Below are positions 1 through 14,600 of a stretch of DNA of 64,000 bases, in pieces. The stretch lies in contig JARUPZ010000008.1 of NCBI GenBank assembly GCA_031213475.1, positions 12,581,938-12,645,937 of the forward strand, read 5' to 3'. Within the stretch, counting starts at the first letter, position 1; every line of letters starts with the position of its first letter. The notes below the pieces were generated by a model. The model did not search any database and was not told the DNA's origin. It saw only the letters and a program-made list of their open reading frames with translations. The stretch is from Nereocystis luetkeana. Lineage: Eukaryota > Sar > Phaeophyceae > Laminariales > Laminariaceae. Position numbers and translations under genes: made by a program.

Positions 1-1837
1 ATGCCGTCACAATGTATTCTGTGTACTAATCACTGGTCGACAGGACTTCCCCATTTCGACATCCTAATAGAAGAAAGTGGGCAAAAGACGGGCGTCTAAG
101 CACCTTTTGGAACGTCAAAAATCACGTAAAGTCTATACCAGGTAGAACGTAGGCCAATCCAAACGACAGACCCTCTAAGCAACCTCTTATGGGAAATAAA
201 AAAGGACGCAACGCCCACAGAACGCAGAAAAAATTGCACCTGGAGGCATGTTTTACGTCGCCAAAAGGTGCCTCCGTAGAAGGTCTGCCGCCTGCCCACT
301 TTCCACTCGGAACTCCAAATCGGGGGGGGGGGGGGGGGGTGTACATCGGTAGCAATTGCTCATCCAGGTGCTGTATTCTCCATGGAAGAACGTATGTTGA
401 GATGGGGAACTACGTTGCAGCAGTCGTTGCCTGTATATCCACCTCTATCGACTTGTCTGTGACAATAACATGTAGGCCCAAACGCGTTAGCCTTAGGTCC
501 AACACCCAAAGCTTCAGAACATTCACGGTAGCGTAACAAGGCCGCCACAAGGACCACACGAGCACGCGAATGCTGCAAAAACTAAAACCTGTAACTGCGC
601 CAACCAAGACATTCTCGCGGGGGGGGGCGGCTTCTCTACTCACGAGCCTCCTCATAATCGCATCAATCACGCAGGCCTTGACAACAAGACTTCTTGCAAA
701 CGCGCTAGTCTCGATGACCACGGCAGGCCCTCTCACAAGCGAGATGCTGACTTAACAGCAACAACAACAGCATGGCGCTTCTGTTTTGCGAGGCGCCGAA
801 CCCCATCACCAACGGCAACCAGCTACCGGTAACGGTGGTGTTGCCTTTTCACAAGCGAGATGCCAACCCACAGCAACAGCAACAGCGACAGCATGGCGCT
901 TCGGTTTCGCGAGACGCCGAACCTCATCACCGCCGCGCCTACTGACTGCGGTGTTAGCGGCGCAAGCACACTACGAGTACCGACCGCGGTGTTTCCGGCG
1001 CAGAACGCTGTGAAGGCGGCATCGGCCGGGCCTCTCCGAGGTGGCGCCATACTGGCGACTAATGATTCTACCCTCTACCCATGGAAAAGCACTGCCTACA
1101 TGCGAGCGCCCAATCGACATTACGCCGCAGAAAAGCCCTCACCGATCCCGCACCGATGATTGCTTTAGCCGCGGATGCGGGCAAAACCACACACCAACCC
1201 CGCACCGAGGAGAAGAATACCTGCGGATACAACTTTTATTGTCCTTAACAAACACACAACAAACGCTGGCTGTTTCCGCCAATGGCGCATACCGCCGCCC
1301 GTAGATTTCCACGGACCGCCAGCCTTTCTACCCCACGCGGAAAGGACCCGCGATAGCAAGGAAAAACGCCACGCACGAAGCGTGACATGATCCTACTAGC
1401 CGCCACTCGAGACATGGAACGCCCTCCGCCTTATGGTGTGGGAGAGGGGCGGCGGTAGCGCCAAAACGAACGAATGCTGGGGAAAAAATGGGGACAACAC
1501 TCCCCCATGCCTAAAACAAAAACCGCCTACAAGTACAAAACCGTTCTTGTGCTGTTTGTAATGCCTGACTTTTCTCATGGCGCGCCGGTCAGTTACATGC
1601 TGAAGGCGTTCCCTCGAAGAAAACGACCAGCACACAAAGAAAAGCAGGCAGTGGCTGCTGCTGCCGCTGCTGCTGCCGATGCTCCTGCAGCTGCGACGGT
1701 GGCCGCAACGATAGCCCAGGGAGACAGACGGCCAGGCTAAGAGGGATTGCAGCAATGCACTGCTGCAGCGAGCTATTCTCTTCCCACTTTTTACTTTTCT
1801 TGTTGCGCCGGTAGTGTTACGTACGCTCCCTCCGACC
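1..1837. other. 3' flank of the tocopherol methyltransferase gene, no gene recognised
   Basis: I recognise no gene here. A G tract lies at 321-339. A tandem duplication of about 115 bp is visible at 733-847 and 848-960: both units carry 'acaagcgagatgc', a CAG-rich stretch and 'catggcgctt', then diverge. A GCT/GCC-rich stretch at 1650-1700 would read as poly-alanine but sits in a frame with no other protein-like feature. A TACCAGGTA motif occurs near 137. Confidence 0.5.
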
Positions 1838-4800
1838 TCACGGTTTCCTGCCGGTTATCAGAGCGAACTTGACCAGATTTTTCTTGTACCCTCGGACCAT
1901 CAACTGCGGAGGAGGGCGGGACGCACCACGAGACGGAATCGGCACGGGTCATATCAGGATGGGACTTTAGGGCGGCATTGCAGAGGGATATTAATAGTAC
2001 CGGGAACGATTGACATAATCAAGAGTCGGTGGGGATCAAGTAAGACAAGTCACGCAGAGGTTTCGACGATGTGTGCGCATCGCAAACCTCGCGTACCGGT
2101 CGCTGCCTCCAGACCCTGCGGGGTTAAAAATAGCAGGGAGACGTGATTTGGAGAGCACGCCCTGTTTGGCTTGCACCAGAACGAATCTCTCCTCCCCCTC
2201 TACTTGGCCCTAACGCCAGCTGCACGTACGTAAGCGCAGGCGCGCATGCGTAGGAAAAAAATGCCTAAAAAACAAACAAAAGTTGATTAACACTGTGGCT
2301 TGGGATGGTCACGACGAGAAACTACTATACCACAATACAGTACTACAAAAACACGGAAACAACAATACAATCATCGGCGACAAACACACAAAAAAACAAA
2401 TACGTTACAAAATACCAAAATACGAAAAAAATGCAATAAATAACACACACCGAAATACAAAATAATGATACAAGTAGCAACATTCCAAAATACCAAAACA
2501 TCGAACTGTGAGTCTACATCGAGGAACTCACGAACATGGCCACCGCTCCTCGAATGGTAACAGGCCCGGACTTGATGAGGCCGAGAATGCCCTTGGGGGT
2601 CAGGGAAGAACGGATGACAGCGGGCCAGAAGCTCTGCGACACCACAGGCGTAATGGCACGTTCCGTAACGCGACAATATAGATGCGGAAAGGGTGCCGTC
2701 ATGCCCTTTGCTCACCGCAAAAATGTACACTCAAAATCCAAGTATTCTGTCCCCATAAACGTGGGTGCAATTCTAGGGGGGATATTAAAAACAGGGCTGT
2801 TCACGAGTCAGGTAAAACCTCGCGGGTCGGGTCGAACCTCGTCCGGTCGGGCCGAGTCGGGCCGAGTCGGGTTGGGTCAGGGTGACCTGGCCCGACCCGT
2901 GATATTTTTCAAAACCTCCTGACCCGACCCGACGCGCGAGATTTGCGAAGACTTTCTGGACCCGACCCGCGGGTCGGGCCATCACCCGTGAAGCGCCGTG
3001 AAAATAAAGCGACGAGCACAAATTACGATCGAGCATCGGCCACACCAATAGGGTGCTTGCTAGGCCAGGAGATGGCGAATCTACAACAGCAGTGGCCGAA
3101 TTACAAGCAAAAGGAGTAGTGTATATACGACAGGACACGCGCGCAAGATGGTGTTACTCGCGCTAGTACAAGCTCCCACTACTAATATTAATACATGGTT
3201 AATACTACCGCACGTCTCATTGTGTATTGCAATACACTTTAATTTGCCTCGACCGACACCAAACTACTACATTTTAGTGTGTAACACTCGGTCCTACACC
3301 CTGGACAGCGCGCGATTTCCCTTGCTTGACACGTCTCCTGAGGTATTAGGCCCCGACAGGGTTGGTTATCAGGGTCGACAGGATCATCCGCGGCGAAATT
3401 AACCTGCAAACATTGTCCGACTCGGAATTCAACATGTTTGCCCCGGCCATGCTCGTATTTGCCTTGACCATACTCGTATGTAGATCGTGTCCCTCCCTTG
3501 ACAAAATGTAGATTGATCATCTATCACAGCGAAACAAAAAACAACTCATTGCACCTCCCTTTACAGTAAATTTTATGGGTGCAGTCAGGATATGGAGGAG
3601 TTCCCTGCTGCGATAAACTGTGGTTCATTCGATCAATGATTCTTCATGATTGAATAGAAGCAAACATTCAGAGGCAGGCAAGAATTGACGATAAAAAGTC
3701 ACGATTACAGCGACGGCCACTACGTGATTGGGGGATGATAAAAAAAAACATGGTGTCCGAGATACTATGTGACACCTCAAGGACTCGTGCTGCACGGGCG
3801 CAACATGATCCCACCCGTAATTCTTACCCCTCTCCCTATATACTCGTAGACGGTCAATAGAAAGCTATCATTGTCTCGGTCGCTATCTCCGGGACTTAAA
3901 GGGGTCAGCAGGAGACCGCGGTTCGACCCCTTGGCTAACCGCCTCCAGACACTAAGACTACAATATTAGGACCAAAAGGGGCCTTGACGCGCCCAAAACA
4001 GACAGGTTTCCTATACTATCAACAGAGTCTTCGAATAGAAGAGAGCGTTGATGCACCGCTGCACCAAGTTCGCTCATTGTCGAACAAAAGCACCTGGATA
4101 TTGTCCGTCCAGTCATCTCTCTTGATGTCGACCAGCCCCTCCGCTTCGAAGTATTTGACGTAGTCTGCCGTCGAACACCACCGTGGAAGGTAGTAGGCCT
4201 TGTTAATCCTGCAGACAAAGCGAAGCCGAGCGCAGCAGGGCGGGGCACAGAGGAGCAAGGCGGAGGCGAATAAAAGCAACGCGATATCAGTAAGCACATG
4301 TGGGTAAGAAAATCGATCGGGATGAGCAATCAGCAGTGGAAACGTGTACATAATATAATACGTACATGCGTAGAACAAGCTCCGTGGAAGGTACTGTACT
4401 GTACTACGCCTTGTTAATCCTCCCGAGAAGAAAACCAAGCGAGCGAAACGAGCGAAACAAGCGAAACAAGCAAACGCGGGCACTATCAACAGACAAGAAA
4501 TTTTTAGAGATACATGGGACACACATTTAAGGTGTATCTGTATGTATATCCACATAAGGACGCCATCAATAGAGGGTACTATTACGGGGGACCATAGTTA
4601 ACAGGACCCATGGTTTACATAAAACCTACCAGGTATATATTCAACCATTTTTACCGACAATATTTATTCCTATTAACTATGGTCCCCCGTAACAGGGAGA
4701 AGGGGCCTCTCCGCTCCAATGGCGGAGCGAGTACAAATTTGATTCAGGAGCTCGTCTGAACGAAGCGGGAAACGTGTGATCTGAGGTGCAGTTACAAGAA

Positions 4801-7800
4801 ACATGTACGAACCGTCAACGTTATATCCTAGGTCACACCCTTCAAATAATCGGTCGGTATCCTAGCTAAAATAGAGTAGTGTGATCTCTCTCTAGATATA
4901 TACCCGATACACAGTAGATGTCAATAACAAAAATCCAGGGAACGGACAGAGAAGAAGAGAGGAGGCAGGAGCAAACGGTTCCCGGCCGGGGGCACTCTGC
5001 GACGCCCCCCCCCCCCCCGCCCCCAACAAGAAATGCCTACGCATAGCCCACAAAACACCCGAAACAACTGTTGTTCACACGTAGCACAAAGCACGAAACA
5101 TGAAACAGTCAACGCGAGGAACTACAAATCGGTCCTCCTCCCCAAGCAATGTCTGCCTGGTCGGTGAAAAGCCGACGTGCTCCGTCCCGGCATTGCAGGG
5201 GTGCGGGGGTCTATGGTCATACGACTACAGCCATGCATAACATGAGTATCCCCCCCTATGGCCACAAGACGACGGCCATGCACGGCAATGAGTACCCCCC
5301 CCCCGTCCCCTTACCTCCCCTATATTATACCTGGTATATAGGTTGGGTTGGCGTCGGTAAGCAACGACACTGTAGAATACCCCTCCCCTATACTCTACAC
5401 CTGCTATACATAGGTTGGGTTGGCGTCGGTTGGCGACCACGCTGTAAAATAATCCTCTCACTGCGTGAGCTAGATGGCAAGGTTTTTTTTTTGGCGGTCA
5501 CCACGTCATGGCGGTCGAGTTAGATCATTTTAGTGCGAGGAGAACCTTAACCCCGCACGAACATCAGGTAGTGTGCATATGGTAAGGCGCCCACGAGGCA
5601 GTTACATTGTAAACCCATGGCTGTCTCTGGATATGGCCACACCAGAAAATATGCTTCGTATCAATTCATTGATGCTGTCATCCATATGCAAAAAGTCCGC
5701 CTCAAAAGCAATTCTTAGTAGGATGCAAGCTCACCCTTCATGCGACTCGCCCAACAACTCACGGCGTGTCGCGCTCGGTGCAAGTAATGTCTGCCTGGTC
5801 GGTGAAAACCCGATGTGCTTCGCTCGGCATTGTAGGGATGCGAGGGTCTATGGTCATACGACTATGGCCATGCATGATATCGAGTACACCCCCTCCCCCT
5901 CCTCCCCTTTCCCCGCTACAAAATCGGAGGGGTGCATAGACCTTGGCCCTGCTTCAACAAAAAAGTTGAAAAGTGCTTGAATTTGAAATCCTTACCCTGG
6001 CCCTAGCCACAACAATCTGGGAAAAATCTGGGAAACATCTGGGAGTGGGGTTGAAACGAGGATTTACAACAATTAATAGCGTACCGGTAGACCATCAACC
6101 AACTTTGTTTACTTGACTCTAAACCCTTAACCCTAACCACGACCGCTTGTTTTTTTTTCTCGGAAATGAAGACGAAAGGAGGAGGCATATAGCATGCAAC
6201 ATCAACCTTTTCGCAGAAGCTGGGGGGCGTACTCGATCTCATGCATGGCCGTAGTCGTAAGACCATAGACCCTCGCATCCCTATAATACCGGGACGGAGC
6301 ACGTCGGGTTTTCACCGAGCAGGCAGACGTTGCTTGCACCAAGCGCGAAGCGCCGCGAGGTGTTGGGCGCGTCGCATGAAGCGTGTGAGCTGCATCCTAC
6401 TAAGATGAGCTGTACGCTAATAACCGCTTGTGAGGCGGCCTTGCAACGGATGACAGCGTCGAATGAATTTACCAGGTATTTATGTTTTGGTATGGCCGAG
6501 GGGGGGGGGGGGGGGAGAAGCCGTAAACACTACGTACTGAAAACTGAGGCAGCACGAGAACACGAACAAATATCACACCTCACCCGGACAGCTCATCGAT
6601 TCCCGCAGTTCATGGTCTAAACCTTACAAGGCAGAATATTCCCGATCTTGTGTTCATATGATCTGGCTCATGTTTCCGGGTGGGAGCCGTATAATCTGCA
6701 TGCTGATCTACTGTAGCACATGTTTCCTGGGTTGGATCTGTACTAGTATGCAGATAGATCCTGCGCAACCTCTCACAACGGCAGCTGAGGAACTACTGTA
6801 GATGATCTACTGTATATAGATATATCAGATATAGACATATATATAGATCGTGATCTGACCGAGGTGTGAACAATTTGCTGGCGGTGTCATACGTACTTGC
6901 TGAGAAGCTTCTCTTCGGCGGGCTGCAGCGACGTCTCCCCCTCCTCCAAGTCGCGATGACACCAGGTGATGACCAGGACCCGCCCCCCCGGGGCACACAC
7001 GCGTGCCAGCTCTCCAACAAACCTGAGCGTAGGAGGTATACAATAGTCGGGAGGAAGTGAGGAAAGAAGCAAGGAAGAAAGAAATAAAACCATAGGAGAA
7101 GAGTGAAATAAACAGACCAAAACACACACGGGAAGCTTACAGATTCAAAAGCAAAACACCGGAAGAACGCAACGAAACAGCGGACGAGAAATATAACGAA
7201 GCACACGGAAACAACTAAAGCACGAACAAACAAACACACACGAAGTAAGTGGAGGCAGGAAGAAAGGAAGGAAACCATCATCATCGTCACCATAATCAGA
7301 ATCATCGTCGTCGCCACCACCATCACAACCTCTATATGATTACCACCAATACTACTGTCGCTCTTCCTATCAGCGCTGTAGGAAGCCTATATATACGGTA
7401 CTTCGCCAAGTGGAGACTCACTTAGGCTTGTAGGGCATGTGCTCCCCGCTCTCCATGCTCCAAACGAGATCGAACGAGCCCGTCTCGAACGGGGTGTCCA
7501 GGGCGTCGGCGACCTAACCAGGGCACAGTCGTATTGCCTCGTGTTGCATCACATTGCACGGTATGGTTGCACGGCATAACATGGTGCTGTGTGTTGCTGC
7601 ATGGTGTGGCATGTTGCTGCGTGATCTTGCACGGCATTGCATGGTGTTGCTGGGTAGTGCACGGTGTTACATGGTATCGCGTCTCACATATTGATGGGTG
7701 GTATTGATTGCATGGTGTTGCATGGTATTGATTGCATGGGGTTGCATGCCATAGCACGGCGGTATTGCATAGTGGTCAAGTTGCATGTTGTTGCACGGTA

Positions 7801-10800
7801 TCGCATGTTAGAGACACCTAGTATGCCATACCCAATGAGCTACAAATAGCAACGGCTGCTTTGCATCTCTGGATACACTATAAGATTCAACTTGACATAA
7901 AAAATAGGCCTCTAGCAGAGTATATTCATAACACGACCCCTCGATGGAAATACCATAAAACTAATATAGCAACTAACGTCTACACTAGCCGTTCCATTCT
8001 TAACGCCGAAGCAAGGACGAATGCCGCACCTGAAACTTGCACTTTTCCCCCAGGCCAGCTGCCTCAGAGAGTGCTTGAGCCCTGTCCCTCTGCGCGCACA
8101 GGCGCCCGCGTCGTCACGAGAAAGAGACGGCCGGAAAGATGAAATATCAAAATGAAAACACAATTACGTGAAACATAATTTTGATGACATTTACTGTACT
8201 GCAAGCTGTGCGTCTACCGCTTTTCCGTCACACTCGTATATGATGCGAGCGCGAGCCACGAATGACAGTATTTATGCATATTGATGTCGCTGTTGTTTCA
8301 CAGCGTTAAAATCAGTAGGCTATAGCCGACCCTTGCCGCATACCGGTAGCTTTATATACGACCGAGGTAGTCACGTCTGTCACAGAAACTGCAACAGTAC
8401 TCCCTTTACTGCTGTAAACGTACGAGCCCTGCCAACGGTACCGCTGGTAAAACGACACCGGCTATTGTCCATACCTGGTATCACCCGGGCTTTGGTTCGA
8501 CAAAATGGTTACGTATGGCTGAATGGTACTCGTTTTTTTTATTTCAGGGCAGACCCGAACCATCCCAACCTAACCCTAATCCCAACCACGACCCGGTGCC
8601 ATACATTTTCACATAGCTTGTCCACTACAATCACATGTAGGGCACCGCGGGGCGTGGGGGGGGGGGGCGTGTACTCGATACCATGCATGGCCGTGGTCGT
8701 ATGACCATAGACTCCATATCCCTGCAATGCCGGGACGGAGCACGGTGGGTTTTCACCGACCAGGCAGACATTGCTTGCACCAAGCGCGGAGCGCCGTGAG
8801 GCGTTCGGCGAGTCGCATGATGGGTGAGCTGCATCCTACTAAGAACCTCTTGCCAGGCGGACTTTCTTGCATATGGATTACAGGGGCGAATTAATTTACT
8901 TGTTTTCTGGTGTGGCCACTTCCATAGACAGCAATGGGTATACTATGTAACTACCTTACCATACACACACTGCGTTGATACGACCATTCCCATTGTGCGG
9001 AGTCAAGGTCCTTCATTCCGCACAAACAATCTAACTCGACGCGCGGTGGGGGGAGGGCGGGTCGGCGTCGGCAGTACGGGACACGACTTTAACATAGCTT
9101 TACCTGCACGGGGGAGAGCGTTATGCCGGTCATGGACGTCCCGTACCTCCGGCTTATCTGACGAGAGGACCCTCCCACGCCGCACCCTGACGGACGAAAC
9201 GGTTGACACACCCGGATCAGAATGATTCCCAATTCACGATCATTTATATTTTTCAGGGCAGGCACATCTCTGATATGTTTGCTTTGCGCGATCTACTTAA
9301 CGTTTGCCGGGGTGGAATATGGAAAATATACGGCTTTTGCACAACATGTCGTCACGGCAAAGTGTATAAACTAGATGACCTACGGTACGTAGATCGTGAT
9401 AATTTGCAAATGTTTCCAACAGTTAGGCTGGCGGGGTGAGCGGGGGAGAAAGGAGGCATGCAATACATCTTGCCCCTGGATTCGACAAAACGGTTCAAAC
9501 GTATCACTTTAAACCCTTTAACTGTAACCCTGACTGCCTGGGGATGTTGTCGGGACTAGCATGTAACGGGGAAACACCAGCAACCCCAACCTCGCCCGGC
9601 CGGGAAAATTCTCAGAAAAAGAACTTAAAACCTTGACCGGCTGTGAAATTTCTGGGTATGGAAGAGGTAAATACCATGGTAAGCGTTAGTGTGGACTGTC
9701 AACCATTCGGACGAGGCTGGGCCAATGAGTAAAACACGAGTAAAATGCTTTTTTATGAGAAAATTCTCAGGACTAAAGCGTGTGCGCGTAGCGAAATTTG
9801 GTTCATAACGACCACTTAGTTGATTCCGTTACCGACAGTTCGTCATACCCTGTTTTCAAATTCGAGCCGAATGTGGCCAAAAACACCGAGCTAGCAATCT
9901 TTGGAGAGGAAAAATTGAAAGAGCCGAAAAGGACAACGACCACAGCATTCAGTTCCTTAACACCTCTCGGAGGCGAAAGGCACCGCTTTGGTTGGTCGAC
10001 TAGACCGGGAGATGCTGCGAATTTTATCGCTTGGAGAGAACGCGTAATGTCCTCCGCGCATCACATCGACTTGGACCTGTGCCTACAGCAGTAAACCCCC
10101 GTCTGAAAGGTTAGAGGAGACGGGCACGAGTCAACCGCAGTGCCCTTTTGAACGATACTCGCTCGTCGCCCTTGCTGCACGGGAGTGGTGTCCGCGCTGA
10201 GTTATGGTGGACGACAGGGCTAGCGATGTGGCGATCGCGGATTCCCTGGCGGCTTGCGCCTTTTCTGTTTCGTCGATCTACGAATAAAACATCTTCAGCT
10301 CACTCCGTCGTTTTACATAGGTAGGTAGGTTTGTTTGTTTTTGCTTGTACTACTACTGGACTAAGAGCGTTGCTTCTGGGGGAGCGTCAGGGCGTGGGGA
10401 AGCAAAGGAGTGGGGGAGGGGGGGCTGTGACGATAGCGCTGGTGCGCCGACTGAGTACCCAAGGCATCGCTGCTTGGACAAGAATGTCCCGCGCGAATTC
10501 GCTGTGTTTGTGTGCGCCGTGTGTGTTGCTGTGTTTTATTTTCCCACAAAGGCCACGCATTAACAAGAAAAGTAGTGGGCACTCTGCTGCTGCCTGCAGC
10601 AGCAGCTTGTCTGGCACAAAACGCAGGCCGCGAGAGGCGTTTCTGTACTCTGCTGCGTTCCAGCGCTGCGGTTGGGGTGCGGTGCCTCTGGACGACTGGC
10701 TGCAGCGCGTCTCAACACACGGACACGATGATGCCAGCAACATGTTGGGTACAGCGTACCTCCCGGTATCATATCAACCACACCGCAAAGCATTGCGCAT

Positions 10801-11496
10801 GGCCACCCAGCGGTCCAAGAATATCTAAATGTTTACCGAATTTCCAGACTGGTCTACGCACATCGGAGATATTTACGGAGGTTTTTTCAAACTATCGACG
10901 GCCGTCCACTTCACAAAATTTAGCTCCGGCAAGCACTTTATTGGAGATGTAATGATGAGGTGAATATCGTGGACTATCGTCAACTATTTTTTCTAATGGA
11001 AGCCGGGTCACGTCGTATACCTCACCGGGAGAAGGAGAGGCTCGCTGGTGAACGGCAGCGGCGTCACGGGCAGCGAACAGGACAGTATCGCGTGGAAAGA
11101 ATGTCGCGTGGAGGCACAGGCTGGCGGCTCATCGCGTTTGAAGAGCACAAAGTCGTGAAAACTCAAAGGTACTCATGCGAGCTATCGTAGCAGAGCACAT
11201 TTTTTGTACGTACGACGAGTTTATGGGACCAAGGACGGCAGCGGTCGCGGCGAAAGTAACTTCATCGTCTAGCCTATTAATAGATGCCATAACGCAGAGC
11301 TACTGCCGCACACCACAGCAGCTCGTCCTGGAGTAGCTCTACACCACGGTAGCTCATGGTACTGCTACTATTAATACAACGACTTCGGGCTACTACTACT
11401 ACAGTACTACTACTCTACTACTACTAGTGCTACTGCTACTACTGCTGCTACTACTACTGCTGCTGCTACTACTACTACTGCTGCTGCTACTATTCA

Positions 11497-11535
<39 letters not shown>

Positions 11536-11543
11536 TACTACTG

Positions 11544-11579
<36 letters not shown>

Positions 11580-11580
11580 T

Positions 11581-11614
<34 letters not shown>

Positions 11615-14600
11615 GCTACTACTACTGCTGCTACTACTGCTACTACTACCGCCCAACCACAATCGTGTTACACAAAAGCACAACGAGGGGGAGGTATGGC
11701 GGCGAGACCTCTCACCGATGTCCACTCCCGTCTTAGGGGCGCCTCCGCCTTCCTGAACTCCGGCCCACTCCAGCGACCTCCCCACCATGAACCGCTGGGC
11801 CGCCCTGACAGAGTTGCCAACGCCAAGCGCACCAATGACATGAAATCAAGATGCGGACAACAGCAATAACACCGGCGGCACAACAGCAACAACAGTACCA
11901 CCACCACCGCCACCACCATAAGGAAAATAACGACAATAATGACAACAACTTTAACAATCACAGCAACGACAGCAACACAACAACTTTACCAATCACAGCA
12001 ACGACAGCAACACTACCACCAACACCAATACCGCCATCAACACCACCACCAACAAAACGTTATCATCAGCCTATCCATCGTCATCGACGCTCTTGGGCTG
12101 TATCCCTTGGACTTAGCAGCCGTGGTGAATGTGCTCCCCCCGCACCGACAACAACAGCAACGAGAAAAACACACACAAGAACAAGAAGAAGAAAAACACT
12201 CCCATAAGCCTACCGCCTACCGGTGGTCATCCATGCTGCGCGGTTTATTTCCCTCCACATAGTACCCGTGGTGCATGTGCTCCCCCCACATGTCTTCCCA
12301 GATGTTTGTCGACTTGTCGTAGAAGTTGGCGATGCCCTCCTTAAGCTCGGCATCGCTGTGACAGAAAAAAGAGACAAAGAAGGAGAAAAAACGAGAAAAA
12401 GATACAAATGCAGTCAGCATTTCACACCTCGGACAGCTCATCCATTCCCACTTCATGATCTATGCCTCGTAGATATTTCACGGCAGACAGATCAGATTGT
12501 TCAGATACAATCCTGATCTGCATGACATACCTCATGTTGCCGGGGTGGGAGTCGTAAAATCTGCATAATCTACAGGAGCACATGTTTCCTGGGTTGGGTC
12601 AGCACTATGCCGGTCATGCTTAACCTCCCAAAACGGCAGGTGAGGACACAGATGATCAATCTGTAGATAGATAGATCAGATATATGATGACCCGTCCGCG
12701 GTGTACAGCATGCACAATACTACGCTCGTCGAACCTCTCATTTTCAAGCTGCGTGTGATACGATCGCGCGTGCTACGTACGTACGGGTTTTATATGACCT
12801 CATGAAATCATACCGGGTACATACGAACGGTTATAATCCGCATTGTGTGGGGGTTGATTAGTTTCCAGGTAAATACTACGTTTCGTATCATATTAGCTTC
12901 AACACAGGGGTGGAAAAAACAGGTGGCAGTGAGGGATACGACGGTTACGACGGATACAAAAAGATCGCGCTACCGACCAACAGTGAAGGATACGGCGATT
13001 TCGACGGATACAACAGATCGCGCTACCGACCAATTGTGCTAAAAGACCGCAGCTTGACCCTCGACTGACCGCCGCTACACTAAAACTGCCGTAGAACACT
13101 ATCACCCGTGTGATAAGATAATATGAGATAACACACTCCCTCGGACGACTTTCGAAGCTGATTTCTCTACAATGGGGAAGGTCCAAACGACGAGCGATAC
13201 ATCTATTTTATGGAAAGTTCTCGACGCCATATTTCCAATGCCAGCATTTTCGTTGCGTGTACTCCCCTCGTTTGGAGAAACTCAGCTCGGAAATTCGTCC
13301 CAGGGGGTGCATTACATTATCACCCTAGTGTGGTAGTGCCATAAGGTATCAAAGTCAAACAGGCCTGCAGTAGACGCGGCCAATACACCGGTCTCGTAGC
13401 ACCCTTGCTGCGGACTGCTCGCTGATAGGTCGACGGCAGTCGCACCTTCGCTCCGCCCCCCGTTTCTCGCCGCGAACACGCCTCCATGCTTTCTTCGTCG
13501 CATTGCGCAGTCCCATCACCACGGTGGGGCTTGTTCTGGCCCTCGTTAAGGGAGCAGTCCCATCGCAAGCTCCGCCTTCGTCCAGGCTCAATGCGCTGTG
13601 CCTCGCCTTCAAGGACGCCACGCACGAGAAGCGAGGCAAGAGTTGCACGGGGAAACGGCACGGCGAAACGGCACGACGAAACGGTTCGGGTGAAACGGCA
13701 CGACAAACACGGCACGATGAAACGGTACGGTAGGGTGAAACGGCACCACGAAACGGTACAATGAAACGGCATGCCTAAACCTTGACTTTGAGGTGCTGCA
13801 GTGATCGAAGTTTGGGGTACACGAAACGAGACAAAAAACAACCCCCAACAAAACGTTTTTGCATCCTTGGAAAAAAACTCAAAAGCTCTGGGTTCTTGCA
13901 TCCTTGCAAGCACATTTTCTGAAACTTCGAAATACGGATACTGTTCACAAATATCTTACTCCATTTTCAAGGCGTCTTGACATTTTGGCGACACGCGTAG
14001 GCGCCCCTACGTACTCGACAACACATTCCTGAGATTTCCTCCGTGGCCTCAGGAGAGGTCAACTGGATTGGATTAGCACGGCCATACTACAGTAAAATCT
14101 ACCAGATGTACCATGCGCGTTCCGGCCCAAGCGAAGTTCGGGCTCAACTCTTTTGGGGTCCTGGTGTAGCGACCGAAAGTATGTCAAGTGTGATGCCAAC
14201 AACCATCTGTTGACCCCTTTGGGTGTTGAAGACAGCGATCAACACAATGGTTGGTAAATTTGGTGTTATCAACCAGATAGGAGTACCGCGATCGCCCAGA
14301 AGTACGGGTAGGATCATGTAGCACCCCGCGAGAATAATGCCTCCTTGCAATATGACTCGGGCATCAATTTAAATCTCCCCGCAAACACGCCGTACCGTTG
14401 CTGAAACCGTCACTTCTTTTGTCGTCAATCTCTCCCTCTGGGGTCTGATAGTCTCAAACAGAGCTCCTTCTAGGTGTTACGCCTGTTGCGCCGGCGCAAC
14501 GTTTGTCGCGAAGCGAAGCATATGCGCAATAAGGGCCGAAGGCGTGTTGCGGGCTGTTTCGCCGCAATATATAGGGTGTAGTTTTACAACCACGTTCACA

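Noticed and set aside
11399..11788. Long poly-Ser and poly-Leu open frames
   Set aside because: They are translations of the (CTA/CTG)n array inside a VTE4 intron.
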